Below, in pieces: positions 1 to 13,100 of a stretch of 64,000 nucleotides of DNA (within the stretch, counting starts at the first letter, position 1; each line of letters opens with the position of its first letter). A program made the translations under genes and the position numbers. The notes beneath the pieces are model-generated. The model worked only from the letters and a program-made list of their open reading frames with translations, did no database searches and was not told the DNA's origin. The DNA lies in contig LS997563.1 in NCBI GenBank assembly GCA_000469685.2, positions 11,434,940-11,498,939 on the forward strand, in the 5' to 3' direction. The stretch comes from Haemonchus contortus. Lineage: Eukaryota > Nematoda > Chromadorea > Rhabditida > Trichostrongylidae.

Positions 1-472
1 CAAATTGTTGGCAGTTCGTTGCGTGTTGCCTCGGAGCATGGTCTGCTGGACTAATCGTATCGCCTGCTAGCAGCTCGTTTACTGAATGTGAGTTTCTGAA
101 TAGATGGACTTTTCGGGGTGTCTTCAGGTCCGATATCAAGCTCCCGATGGGCACCGGCGAGGAGCCCATTTATATATGTTCTGCTTTCCCATACATACAT
201 TAATGTTGAACAGATCCAGGGGTAATCGCCAAACACATCCACTTTCATTGACTTGGGCTGTAGAGGACACCCATGGAGCTAAAAATGGGATGTACTCGGC
301 CCCAGATTGCATGAATCCCGTGGGCCCAGGCAACGGAAGGATGCTCTTTATGTTCCCAGGTGGAACTCGAGCACAACTCCGTAGTGTTGTGAAACGCCAA
401 TCGATTTCATCTCGGCAACAACCATGCTGTAAACAGAAACAATAACAACAATGACAACAACGGCTTTTCCAG
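1..472. other. Left edge: intron of the acyl-CoA synthetase
   Basis: The first supported synthetase exon opens at 473 after a ttttccag acceptor and starts mid-codon, so the window begins inside an intron. I searched both strands here for the upstream exon that should carry the conserved stretch before this one and did not find it. Open frames at 104-445 (+) and 136-489 (-) show no family similarity. Confidence 0.6.
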
Positions 473-3400
473 ATGAACTTCAGTATCAATTGGAAGATTC
501 CGGTGCTAAAATGGTCATCACAAGAGGAGCACTTTTATCACGGACAAAAGCTGCATGCAAAAATCATGGCGCAGTAGTAATGAACTATTTACTTTCGGTA
601 ATGTCGATTACGGTAAACATAGGTAATTTAGAAAATTGCATGTACAACAGCAGATGACAATGACGTACTCGATCTCATGAAGATTTTCACTACTCCGCGT
701 TCCACTCCTCAAGCACCAGTAAGGATAGACATGGAACGGGTCTGTTTGATAAACAGATATCGCTTACGGTGCTTAATGGAGACGGGCGTTAGGAACGATT
801 TTAGGTAGTCGATTTGCCGCACGCTGCTGTCGCGGACCACTCATTCGCCCGTATTACAGCTCTAGCGTTCTTCATACAGCTCAATCGATATGCGATCATT
901 ATTTTAAGCATAATTCTACTATTAGTACTTTTGTTCTTGTATCTCTTATCTACTGCTGTATCCTGCTACATTCTTTCGCGCGCGACGCCCCTCTCACCGC
1001 GACGCAACCATTTCGTTCCTAACGCACCACACCCGGCGCTTATTTCACCTCATGCATATGACTTTTTTAAGGACCTAGTCTGCCTACCGTATTCAAGTGG
1101 TACAAGTGGAGTACCAAAAGGTGTAATGATATCGCATAAAAACTATGCAATGATGCTATCAGCATTTGTAAGGTGAGTCTTTACTATCACAATCACTTAA
1201 CTACTAATCTATCGGAGTGGGATCATCAAACTCATGGGAAATGCGAAAACCAAAGTGAGTAGTGAGCGCTTGCTGGACTCTTCCCTCTCCGATTTTCAGC
1301 TGTCTTTTCACGGCCTAACAGAACCAAAACCCACAGTGACCCCCTCTTCGTGGGGGTGCGGCTTAGATGCCACTTACTTGCTCCGTCTGCCCAGGGAACC
1401 TTCTCCAGTCATAAGGATGGCTTTTTGTGAACACCACTTTATTCAATTCCAATTGTTCAAAAGAAATACACAAATCCCCTATCCTAAGAATTCGCCATCA
1501 AACCGCCTCTAGGCCAACATGCGATGCACCTTTTGATGCATCGTAGGCCCACCGTTCCAAAGCTTCGTAAAGTCCAGGCAGGGGGTTTAGTCCTTCTGAA
1601 TGGTCTTCGTAATGAATGAACAACTCAAGAGCGATAAAAGCTCTTTGTTGAGTTGTTCAACTGGTAGAAAGACTGTACGGAAGAGGTGACTCTTAATTAG
1701 ACGGTATCAACCGGGACTAGGAATGTGTTATAAGGATGCCACGTTTCCGATCCATGCTTACCGGTTCCCTTCGCTGGAGAATCAATCAGAGTATTCACCC
1801 GTTACGATTATGACGTAAAATACTATTAATCCCAGTTTTCGCCCTTTTTCTGATCGCAAATTCGCAGGAAACAGGACGATGATTACAAATCGCTGGGTTT
1901 CGAGAAATACGACCCGCCTACACATGCTCTTGCTCATCTTCCCTTCTATCACGTCATGGGATTGTTCGGGTGAGTTTAAATGCTTTCGGCTAGTTTCATC
2001 ATGAATGGAAATTTTCAATGATGAATTTTACGTTTATACTAAAAATACGGGAAAATCAGTTCAAAAAGAAAAAGAAAATAAGGAAGTTGATCGAACGAAA
2101 AGATAGGATAGTGAAAACAGGAAGACCGTGAAATATTAATATCAGACGATTGCGTTGCGTTACCAATAATCAGTGATTCCTTTAATCTAAGCCGATCTAT
2201 TCTAAAAGCTCAAGAAGAGATTTTAGAACAGCATCTCGGGCTCACGTACATTCGGAAGGAATATGTCATGGTTTTGCAATAAGCCAAATCTCTCCCAAGA
2301 TTTTCTAGAAACTTCCATGAGGTTACTGTAAGGACACAACCCACCCGCATACGTATAACATATCCAGCTACCTCTTTCTTGCCTTTTTAACCATATCATA
2401 ACCGAACTGTCTAACGTATTCGAAGCGTACTACTTCCTACGAAATTCAGTCCTGGTACTCAGCTGCTGAAACCCATTGAAATTTGTGTCAAGCTTTTGCC
2501 CTTAGAGCCCTTCGTAAGCGGTACTGTACAACCTAACTTCAAACGCTTCAGCTTAATGCAACCTGATCTGATCAACGGTATCATACTGCGGCTGATAAGT
2601 CAATTGCCAATGGGACACCACTCACTCTGAAAATCTGAGTCAGTGAAGTGTATGTGATGGGTGCTGTCATGCCACCCTTGCAGCCACTTTTTCTTTCTAA
2701 TGCGACGAAACCTTTACTGTTTTGGACTTTAGCCAATTCCTATCCATGATGGCTATATCGCTGTATTAGTTCAGTTGTAAATGCTGATGGATCAGTCGCC
2801 GTCTCTCAACTTTACAGCACTTTTTCAGAATGTTGGTGGCATTATATCATGGCACGACACAGATTATTATGGATAAGTTTGACCTGAAGATACTCCTTCG
2901 AAATATCCAGAATTACAAGGTAAAGAGAAGGTCGTGACAGTATCCGCCGTTTAGGAGATTTGGCGATTGCGTGATTAGGCCTCGACGTCTCGTTACTTGA
3001 AACATAGTTAGACCACCCCAGGTTCTAGTGGCAGATTTCATAGTCATAACTTTTCATTCCCATTGCTTGAAGGATCTACCAGCAGCTACAAAACCAGGGT
3101 CATACAAGAATTTCTTCCCTTAGAAATCTGGGTACTGTCAATTTTTTACAAGATGGTTTGCCATCTCCTATCGCTTACAATACGTTTTATCTAATTTATT
3201 TCTTTCGTGGTATGATCGTGGCTAGCTACTGAGATCCGTAACTGAACGCCAGCGCCGCAATCGCAAACTGTGAACGCGCGCAAAAACACTTGTGTTACCT
3301 TGTTGAAGTACGGTCATCGTCACCGATACCTAATTGTAGCTGACAACGGTGGCTGTGGTACCAGCCATGGCTCTGATGATAGCTGACTCACCTCTGCTCG

Positions 3401-5342
3401 ACGACTATGATCTCTCCTCACTGAAGATAATCGCTTGCGGTGCTGCTCCACTGGGTACGGCAATCGTTGACCGTCTTCTGGAGCGTCTACCAGGCATTAT
3501 TTTCCGGCAAGGATACGGTATGACCGAGCTGTCCGTTGCGTCACATATCGGATCTCTTGACACGCCTGAAGGTAGCGTGGGTAAATTGATGCCCGGCACG
3601 AAAATGAAGGTGAGAACACAATTTTTCAATATTGCTTCACAAAAAAATATTAATAAAGGGTCAGGGCATTGAGGGAGATTGCTCGCCCAGAGAACTCCTT
3701 ATCTTCGCCTGCTTTCCGCCACTTTCCGCCCAGAATCGGGTCTAACAGTTGGCACGACTGTCCCTCTTCGAGAAAGTGTCTGAACCCGTTCAACTCCTTC
3801 CACCCAGTCACTGCCGCTTGCTGTCGCTCAATGTCGCTGATTGTCGCTTTAAGTACCTGTTACACCCAAGACCCTCGGGAATCAATCTGTCGCCCATTCT
3901 GGTAGAGCTTATTAGCCACCAAGAAGCCGACTATCGCTCCCTATCTAGAAATTAAGAAAGAGACAGAGTGTCTATAACCACTGAAGCACCATTGAAGAAC
4001 CCATGAACTTGTCCATGTAAGATTTTTTTTTTCGTGGATTTCATCAGTGTTGCAGGTGGTAGCAGAGGATGGACGACTTTGTGGGCCGTACGAGAACGGT
4101 GAAATGTGGATAAGTGGCCCTCAAGTGATGATGGGTTATTGGAAAAAGCCGGAACAGACAAGAGAAACTTACGATAGCGATGGATTCATGCGAACCGGTA
4201 AGTAAACAAATGAGCATTCACTAGAAGTGAGGCAAATCGTGAAGGTTGTGTTTAAGGTGATATCGTTTACTACGATAAGGATGGATTTACGTTTATTTGT
4301 GATCGACAAAAGGAGCTGATCAAAGTCAATGGGAAACAGGTTAGTAGCTTGTAGATGTGTATGTAACCTATTCATTATTTATTAGAGGATATTTTTACAT
4401 CCCGAAATCCCTTCCGCCTAGCCCTTCACCCTCAGAATAAATTATAACCAAAGCCAAATTCGTGGCTCCACTACCTGCCGTTCGTTGCCGCCAGCTGTCG
4501 CCAAATGTCGCTCGCGTTGCCGCTCGCTGCCGCCATTTGTTGCTTGGCAACACCTGCGATATCGAAAGACAATATAAAACTGAGTGCCCCGAAGTGAGGG
4601 GAGATAGGGATTCTGGAGACGTTTTATTGAATCCCAGATGAATGTCAGATACCTTGACGAATAATCGTTCCGTCGATCGATAGCTATACTTTCAAAGGTG
4701 TCACCATCCGAAATCGAATCCGTTCTGTTGGCTATTCCGGGCATTACTGATTGCTGTGTGATTGGCGTACCTGACAAGAAGTTTGGAGAGATCCCGATGG
4801 CATATGTCGTTTCGAAAGTCGTCACTGAAGAACAAATATCGGCATTTGTCAATGGTAATTTTACTATTCTACAATATCACATTGATCAACTTTTATTGCT
4901 TTGAAGTATCACCGAAATTTGCCAGCCGATTCCACACTTAGGACCTATCCTGGGACCACCTAGGACTTAATGAATGTCACTGAATACCCCCCCCCCCCTC
5001 CCTTTGACCTGTTCCTTAGGTTCAGAGAGAAGATGTATCGTGAAGACTAACAAGTTTTGGCAAACAGTAGCACCTGATCCCACCAACGAGCGGAGATAGC
5101 AGTTTTGTATCCATCTTAATTGGAGATCTACAAAGTAGACAGTGGTTACAGGATAGTATTGATATCTCACTTAAAACAATGTAAGTCCTATTCCAGAACG
5201 ATTGGCACCGTACAAACGTCTACGAGGAGGAGTAAAATTTGTCGACGAAATTCCTCGAACATCTACTGGCAAACTGCTTCGGAGAGAGTTAAAGGATCGG
5301 CACCTCAAGTCAATGGAAGTACGATACCGTAGCCGGATCTAA
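473..5342 (+). CDS. Acyl-CoA synthetase (AMP-forming, 4CL/luciferase-like), 5'-partial
   Basis: Ten coding exons are supported: 473-576, 632-718, 1072-1172, 1868-1969, 2829-2919, 3340-3609, 4056-4197, 4257-4339, 4698-4854 and 5197-5342. All have GT..AG borders and phases that join. Together they give 426 residues and a TAA stop; about 120 N-terminal residues of a usual 540-570 aa enzyme lie upstream of the window. Visible ANL-superfamily signatures are the nucleotide-binding loop [11 protein letters not shown] (exon 1072), [19 protein letters not shown] (exon 3340), the hinge [12 protein letters not shown] (exon 4257) and [13 protein letters not shown] with the catalytic Lys (last exon). Such enzymes activate a carboxylic acid with ATP through an acyl-adenylate and transfer it to CoA. 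The C-terminus is ...RYRSRI; Ser-Arg-Ile is a PTS1-like tripeptide, so a peroxisomal location is inferred. The substrate cannot be told from sequence. The gene is convergent with the melted gene. Confidence 0.94.
776..1045 (+). repeat. Dispersed repeat with hydrophobic reading frame, copy 1
   Basis: This stretch in synthetase intron 2 matches 36323-36590 over its whole length. Both begin with GAGACGGGC..TAGGAACG and share GCCGCACGC.GCTGTCGCGGACCA. They then share an uninterrupted reading frame of about 60 codons with the peptide [10 protein letters not shown], a hydrophobic stretch of about 25 residues, and SRAT.LSPRR. No gaps occur within that shared frame. Here the frame stays open into synthetase exon 1072-1172. 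It could be a transposon-derived fragment or a fragment of a membrane protein gene; I do not recognise the protein. Confidence 0.7.
1173..1867 (+). other. Synthetase intron 3 with small hairpins
   Basis: No coding signal is seen. It contains several short perfect foldbacks: ACCCCC/GGGGGT around 1339-1356, CGATGCA/TGCATCG around 1521-1543, and an 11-bp stem GAACAACTCAA/TTGAGTTGTTC at 1618-1628 and 1648-1658 enclosing a further GAGC/GCTC pair. These suggest an old foldback element or a transcribed hairpin but are too short to classify. Confidence 0.4.
1970..3339 (+). other. Synthetase introns 4 and 5
   Basis: Introns 1970-2828 and 2920-3339 flank exon 2829-2919. Apart from the splice sites (acceptors tttttcag and attgtag, donors gtgagt and gtaaag) I see no gene, RNA or clear repeat in them. 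Confidence 0.5.
3690..3960 (+). repeat. TGTCGC-rich repeat, copy 1
   Basis: Lies in synthetase intron 6. It carries clustered TGTCGC/TGCCGC words (CTTGCTGTCGCTCAATGTCG and following TGTCGC hexamers) in a CT-rich context. Similar clusters occur in the intron at 4450-4560 and, inverted, at 18290-18600. The spacing is irregular, so this is a divergent dispersed repeat rather than a simple satellite. Confidence 0.4.
4450..4560 (+). repeat. TGTCGC-rich repeat, copy 2
   Basis: Lies in the synthetase intron before exon 4698. Words GTTGCCGCCAGCTGTCGCC, AATGTCGCT and TGCCGCTCGCTGCCGCC recur within about 100 bases. It is related in composition and word content to 3690-3960. Confidence 0.4.
4987..4998 (+). 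repeat. Poly-C run (12 bases)
   Basis: Twelve consecutive C in the last synthetase intron, followed by TCCC. A likely length-variable homopolymer with no coding consequence. Confidence 0.9.
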
Positions 5343-7112
5343 GTCCAGTAGAATAAAAATTGAATTTCGATCCTTCGACTTGAAATGACCGCGACCTTCC
5401 TAAGTGTTCAAGAACTACAAGTCTTGGAACACATCATCTGAACAATCTTTGCCTACTCCTCATTTGCTATCTGATGAAACTGACGGTAACAGCGCCTTCG
5501 ATCCTCAGGATCAGAGAGATCTGATAGGCGCAATCAGCGCGAACTTGTAAGAGGATATTAGTGGGTTTCCAGATTATTTGGTTTCCTACACGTGAAGGAG
5601 ACCTCTGTGAAGTATTCCCTAATGGGCAAATCGTGTTTACTTCCCAATGAGAAGGAGCTCGAAACCTAACGAAGACTCCGCTAAGTAAACCCTTAAACCG
5701 ACGGAGATGGTAAATTCATCGGAAGACGAATCGATGGCAATTCCTCTTGGTCCCCTCTTGAAAGGCTCCCAAAACAACCGTGAAAGTACAGTCAAATACC
5801 CATGCGCTTTCTAACGGATGTCTAATGAACTGCACACCTTGAAAAACGAAAAATTCATTTCTCTCCAAATGTAAAGATGTTACAAAAAAATATAGTCATA
5901 CCATCAAAGGAACGAACGAAGGAACAAACCGAATCAGCAAAAATTCGTGGGATCACAACAAAACACCTCTGGTCAATTCAGACTTTCAGACGCTCACTCG
6001 GCCACGAAAAAATCAATAATCACCCTCTATTTCGTCCTGAATCTCGAGAGGTGGCAGTAATATCAAAGAATTGTCGCTATATAGTTACCAGTCAGGCATC
6101 ATTTTCACATATAATAAATGCATAAAGTGAAATGATTATTTGAAGAAATACATGGGCTGAGATAGGAGGAAAAGGGCATCTAACAGGTGATAAAGCTAAT
6201 GTGTAGAACAAGTACGATGATGATGATAAGTGATGTGAGACTCAGAGGAGTTCAACAGACGCGAGCACAACCATTATAACCGGAAGAGACAACTAAATTT
6301 TCTATTAGAAAAAAATATATAGCATATAAAGTTACCCACTATGTAAAAGCTCTCTTTAAAAAAAAAAAGAAAAAAACCCAGTTCATACAGAAGAAATTTC
6401 ATCAAAACCATTCAATGAAGAGAAGGTGCTGTATTTGGGTACATTCGGTCTCGAACAGTCTTGGACAGGCTAGAGCACTGAGAAACGTGGTCATCAGAAC
6501 AGGGACGAACAAAAAACCCTCCCAATCGAAAAAAAAATTGAAAGAAATGATATCTAATCTGCTCCGCGACCCAGTTCATACTTAGATGTGCAATGCGTAT
6601 GCGCCGCGTGTATGTTCGCGAGTTAGCAAAAGTATAAACGATGATTCTATTCAATTCGACGCCTTCTCAAATTCCAGTTATTTTGGCACATCCTCCTCGA
6701 TCAGATTCCTTTTTTCTATGGTATCAGCGCTTCTGTTTCCCAACTCAATCTGGCAAACACCCTAACATCTTCTGAGGATTACACGCGTCGCAAACGCGCC
6801 GCCTGCGTTGTTCCAAAAGTCTAGTTGGAGCACGTTATTTTGCAAAGTCCAACTAGGTTTCTTTTCCTCTGTGCTCAAACCTGTTCTATCCAATTTTGGT
6901 ACCGACAATGTCAGCAGTGAAATCACATCTCGTTTGTGATCCGTAATCGATCATATCACATAGTAAAGCAAATAAAGCCGAATTGATGGGATGTAATAAG
7001 GGCGATATGCTAGTTATTTGAATTGCTATGTACATGAATGACAGGTAATCGCAAAGAACAACCGAATTGAAAGTGGCGAATACGAATAGAACCAGTAGTT
7101 CATCTGTAAATG
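5343..7112. other. Convergent intergenic region
   Basis: Lies between the stop codons of the synthetase (plus) and melted (minus), so it should hold both 3' UTRs. I see A-rich tracts near 6355-6375 and a small hairpin CTAGTTGGA/TCCAACTAG at about 6822-6858. No exon of either gene or any other gene could be supported; the open frames here lack splice signals and similarity. Confidence 0.5.
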
Positions 7113-10100
7113 TTAGCTGATGTCCCGTCTGGCATGAGCCACTGCTATTTGAAGATACTGTAGCCATTCTTCCGCCTTCTTCTCGTCTGTTGCCTGTAAA
7201 ATACTATTCAGAAAAAAGATTTACGTGATTCAGAATTTAAGGACAATGGACATTGAAGGGTACATCCGACGGGTAGATAGAATCAGACGAGTGAGGGCAT
7301 TAGTACTAAAGGTTCGCGACCGCCCGCCCAATTTTCTCGAATTGCGGTCAAGGCCTTTATACGTGCTGTGGTACTTCAAACTATTAGAAAATATATTTTA
7401 AAAAACTGGTAACCGATCGCAGACCTTCAGCACCACCGAAAACCAGAAATTGCCCTAGCGCGATGTCTAGAGGTATTACTAAGGGTTTGAGCAAAACCAA
7501 TAAAACGAACCTTTAGAACTACCGAAGTGTTGTCCGAAGTGAATATTTCGAACGCTCGTCGTAATGATTTGCGACTTTTTCGGCCTCGACTCAGCGATCG
7601 GACGGAGCGTATAGATCGCAGATCGATTGCTGGCACGATCGCATTTGATTCGCTCTGAAAACTGACAGAATTACTCAATACAATCAAGTTGTTGAATTCC
7701 GATGAACATATAAACTTGAGGATTGCATTGTAAGTTATCAGAGTATTCATTAAATTAACCGAAATTCTTTTCAATCAGCCAATACATCGACATGTATAGG
7801 ATGGTCGGGTTCACAAACATTTTGAAAGCAGTAGAAAGTATACGTTCGCGACCGCACGCTCAGCTGCTACGTTTTACGCCCGAATTACAGCTTATGAGAA
7901 AAAGGGGAGGGATATAACTCAAGGTACACATTCACTAGCACAAATCCAATGTACCTCACTGTATGCATACAGTATATAAGAGAGGATTTCTACACCACCT
8001 TCTTGAGTTAACGATTGTAACTAGAATGGATGCTCAGAAAGCTCTCGATTGCCTTCTATGCAAATTTGAGAAATCCCAAAAAACTGGAACTTATTTTGGT
8101 TCTGTTACATGTGTTCTAATAACAGTGTGAAGCAATAAAAAAAGTTCAACTGAACGCACCGCTTCTTCAGAAGTGTACGTAAGGGCCGCGCTGGACAACG
8201 TGAAATACTTGGTGTGCCATCGTCGTAAAAATCGCCATCGACCTTTCTTCTCCTTCAGCTGACCTTCGAGAACACGTTGCGATCCACCGTCCTCCACGAA
8301 TGACCTGTGAGAGGGCCAAGAACTGTAGATGGCCAAACTGATTACCGAAAACTCAATAAACATTCAAGAAATGGATGGAAATTACTGAAAATTGGCATTT
8401 TAAAGGGAACGTTCACTTTAAAAGTATGGTCCGCTCATCATTCCACTTTTCTGAATACTGCACTTGAAAAACTCTCAACTCTGTTGATACCTCCGATATT
8501 TTATACTAACTCTCTGTGCTCCAGCTCGAACACCAACACACCCACCCACCTATTCTTTCGAGCGACTTCGAAAGGATCGATAAAATTAACAACTTTTTCT
8601 CAACTACTTTTTTCTCGACACCAAAATTGAGAATTGCCTAATAGTGCTTAGGTCCGCTAGAACTTAAAACTACGCGAGCGGTTGCGAGGCGGCCGGTCTT
8701 ACGCTTCTATCTTTCATTAGTCAAGCAACTCTGACTCATTACTTACTTGACACGCTCTGGATGTGAACAACTAAAACAGCTCCATTGATTCGACGGTCCG
8801 TCAAGGGAGAAACAATCAAAAAATGAGGCCTCTTCGAGTTCCTTGAATAATTTATCTTGTTCCTGAAAAAAATGCGAATCCGAACACTCAACATCCCCAT
8901 TTATGAATCTGTCATACTCCCCTTCACGTTGTAGGGTCACTTCGAAATTTGGAGTTGGAACAAAAAAGTATAACCCCTTATGCACCGTGAAAGGTTGACT
9001 GACCTTTACCGTCGGAAAAGCGCTTGTCACCAGCGTGACAAAAGCTCGTTCCTTTGTGATTCGGGAAGGGAGGCACTCCCAGCATCGAGCTAACGTCAGA
9101 AATGGGGCCGATGACTGTGACACAACACCGCAGCCATTTTCGATTGACGTTGATTGCATCTGAAAACTGCCATTGAATCGCGAATTTCACTGGCAACATA
9201 GAGAGAAGCAATTTGGCTCGTGTAAATGACACTTCCTGTGACATTATTTCCTGAATGGGTTTGGATATTTAGAAGGCGAATTGAATCCACCTCAAATCAA
9301 AGGCTACGGAGGTGGTGTAGCAGCAAGTGGTGCACAATTCACACGCTTGGGGCAAGGACTGAATCCTGGATCGATATCCACCTGAGCCAACCAAATCTTC
9401 CATCCCTCCAGGGTCGGTTGGGCCAAACTGATCCAGGAGGACAAAAAATCAGTTACACCGGTAGTCAACGCATTTCACTGTAATTGGCCACATACGCATT
9501 CAAACACTGCTACGATTCTGAATGGATGTCGGACGCTGGGGCTCATCCAAAAAGGGTTTTGATTCACGACAAAGTGCTTCAACTTTCAAACCCTTTGAAA
9601 ACTCTACTGAAAAACACCTCGGATAAGCAGCTGATTCCCGTGGATCTAGGCGATGGCGCGAGGTTGGAAGCCTCCCAGCCCACATATATCTAACGATTGT
9701 CACCGATGCAAGGAGCTTTACAACTTCAGGAATAGGTACTCAGGCCAGTAAAAAAAGGTTTATGACCTGAGCAAAGGGTTAGTGCTTGAAATTACCTGCA
9801 GAAACATCAAATGTAACCAGACCGGGGCAAATTTCGTTTTAAATGCGAACATGTAATCGTCATGGAATGCACAGTAGGCACTGTGAACTTGGCAGGAGAA
9901 GTGTACGATCATTCGATGCTTTGAGCCTGAAATACAGAACACCTGAAGGATCTATGAAAGTAATAAAACAATAAAAATTGTCAAAAATACCGATGACAAA
10001 TGAAAATTCCAAAAAATTCGAAAAGACAAATGAACAAATTGATGGTCAGCACAAACCAAATGGACACATAAAGTTTGAAAAAACTCCTCTCCAGAAGCTG

Positions 10101-13100
10101 ATTCCGACCAATACATGAGTCAATACCGGAAACTGAAAATCAGTAGCCCACGAGCTTTTGATGTTGGCCTAGAGGTGAAGCTCCCAAAACCCGAATTCCC
10201 TTTCTGTGAATCTAACGGTGGCAGAAAACGTCGGAAAAGCATCGAAAACCGGACGCGCCCTTCCAAAACTTCCGATTTGCGATCAACTTTAGCCATGACT
10301 GGATTTGAAACTTGACATACTTTTTGAACCTTCCACTGTACATTGTATCGGAATAGGAAATCTAGCTGCTACATCCGAAACGTATCGTCGGATTTTATTT
10401 CGGCGATGATCAACAAATTGCAGAACGACGTCAGAGCGGTCGACGGACTTCTGGAAAATACTTTGATTATTGGCATCTGTATTTTAGTCATTAAGGAAAA
10501 TTGACAAATTTCTTCTACAACGCTAAACGCGAACAGTGTACTGTGCAGTTCATACACCAAGAACGCGAGCTGGCGCGATGCGGTCACCAGAACTTGAAGG
10601 TCCAGTTGATGATAATTATAGCTGGCCTTTCTTTACGCATTTTTATTTATTAGAAGAGATCGAAGATCAGATGAGCCGGTCACGTCATGCGATACAGTGA
10701 TGACCGCTGAACCAGGGCGGAACTCGGGGTTCCCTCGGGACGGCCGCTCACAAGATGTTCAGGCTCGTTCACGAAAGCTCTGAACGGAAGGAATGTTTTG
10801 CTCCGTGTCTCTCGAGCGAGTACGATTCACTGAACTACTCTAGCTCGCGACAGGGATGAATGGAAACATTACTGACGCCGAAGTGGCGCCCGCTCGGGGA
10901 AATTGACGATCAACGGGAGTACAGGTGATACAGGTAATTCCCCAAAACATGACATTGCCTTCCCCTAGCATAGTCTAGTATAACCTCCTGGCAATCCTAT
11001 GTCATGGCAATATGATTTTCACTGCTCCGCTTGACTAGAAAAGAAAGGAGGAAACTACTTTTCTAGAAATAATACTGTAAGCCTCAAGTCGGTGGAGTAG
11101 AGAAACACTGCTCTAATTATGAGAAATCATCAGCCAACAAATATGTAGCTGCGTAATCCCACGCTTACAAGCTGCATAGAAGGAAACACACGAATTTTCA
11201 CCAAAAATAACAGAAAACATACCGCCCATTGGCGCTCTTCCTCTTCACTGAGCGGATGCATTTTCGTTGTAGTGACTGGACCAGAATTCGCCGGGAATGT
11301 GGTTTCGTACGCAGAAGCCCAATTAGCCGTCCGACGACTGCCGATCACTGGACGTACACGACCGTCTTTGCCGATCTGAAACTGCTTCGAATCGTATAAG
11401 ATCTGAAGAAAAGGTAATTGTGCTGAGCATCTTCAAGTTACAGAGACATCAAGAACCAGAAGGGTGGGGAGAGAGGTTTAACGGCGGAAATGACAGCAAT
11501 TTGGTGAGTTTAAGGTGATTAAGGGATCAAACAACTATTGACGAGTCCTCCCAACGACATTCGGTGGAGAAAATTTGCAGAGTTATTCGGAACAGCCGAT
11601 CCTACGAACTCATAAAAAAAGGTAAGGTGTACTTTATCTGGTCCAGAGTACTTCACTCCAGAGATGGGCCCAGGAAATTGATTTCTGGGTTTGGAGGGTT
11701 TGGGCTTCATCACATAACCCATGTACCAATCGTAAAAGCCGTCAAAAAGATAAAATAGTAAACAACAAAATCCATCCTGAATGCAAGCGAATGACCCCAA
11801 GTAAGGCCCTTTCTAGAGGCCAACACGAATTCAAGCCTAGCCATACCCCTGGGGTGGGATGATGGCCTTCGAGAGAATACTTATCCACTGGGAGCATTAA
11901 CAAAGGATTGAATTTCATAGGGAAAACCTACTTTGATTTACTGGAATGCCTATGTTGGAGTACAGCGATTTATTAAAACGAAAGATATATTTCGAACTCG
12001 GCCTTGTGAGTCAAAATAGGTCAAAATAGTCAAAATAAATATGTAAGTTATCGGAAATGTCGGGGCCTAAGCTCAGAAATCTGTAGGGACACATCCCCAG
12101 GAGGGATCTAGTAAGCAACCCTCACAAAGGTTCCTACACTCGATATGCATCAGAAAATCCCCTGATCCCTAGGCCCATTGGAAGTAAGAAGGATATTCAG
12201 GGGACAGTCATGACAGCCATTAATGCGAACAGAACATGCAGGATTAGAGTCTCACCTGGATTTGCGTATTAGGGGCGAATCCAGCCGGTAACGTCTGGGT
12301 TTTTGGCTGAATCTGTGTCGAAGCGGTCAGAGACGATGCCGTTGCTGAGGACTGCGACAGATCTCTGGAGCCGGCATTTTCACTTGTCGAGCGCATCCTG
12401 AAATCTGATCATACGGTACTCTATCAATCAATAAACCGGAACAGAGTAGAAGAAAAATCAAACAAAAACCGAAGAATCTTCATGCAAACCGGCCCAATAA
12501 AACTACGAAGCATTGAACCGCTCATCGAAAACAACGCATGGAAATGGATAGAAAATGGCAATTGACGTCCGAAATGGCCGACAAAACATGGCGCGGCGAA
12601 TACGCGGCTTTGCGCTAGTTGAAGAGAAAAAGACGAGGACTTTCTAAGGTCATTCGAGAAAAAAGGACACGAAAAACCATCGTCTACCGGTTTCTATTAG
12701 TTGTTACCAAAGAAAATCTCAAGTTGGATACGTAACGGTTCTATCTATAGGTTTTTACCCAACACATCAATTCCAAGGAACCAGTAGAGAGGCCTTGAAA
12801 TTTCGGCGTACCCAAAAAGTGTTGCCCCTGGTTGAAGTCGGTCGATGTTTGGGATACAATAAACCCCCGGGGGCTATTCCTTGATGCAGAAATGACCCAT
12901 AGGATCGAAAAAAAATCGAGGTAAGCCACCGAGGATGGGAAGAATCTTCATGCAAATCCTCTCATTTACTGTCATAAAAAAGAACCAGTAAGAGCAGCGC
13001 ACGGCTCATCCCAGAGCTCCGCCCCACAATCAGAGTAACAAACTTTACCTCCATTTTTTCGCCAACTAATAATTCCATTCTGCATTTGATAGTCCCTCAA

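Noticed and set aside
104..489. Overlapping plus and minus open frames at the left edge, as an upstream synthetase exon
   Set aside because: Neither translation contains the conserved sequence expected just before exon 473.
814..1176. 120-codon plus-strand open frame taken as a gene start
   Set aside because: Only its last third (from 1072) is supported synthetase exon; the rest is a dispersed repeat also present at 36323-36590, so it is not used as the gene's start.
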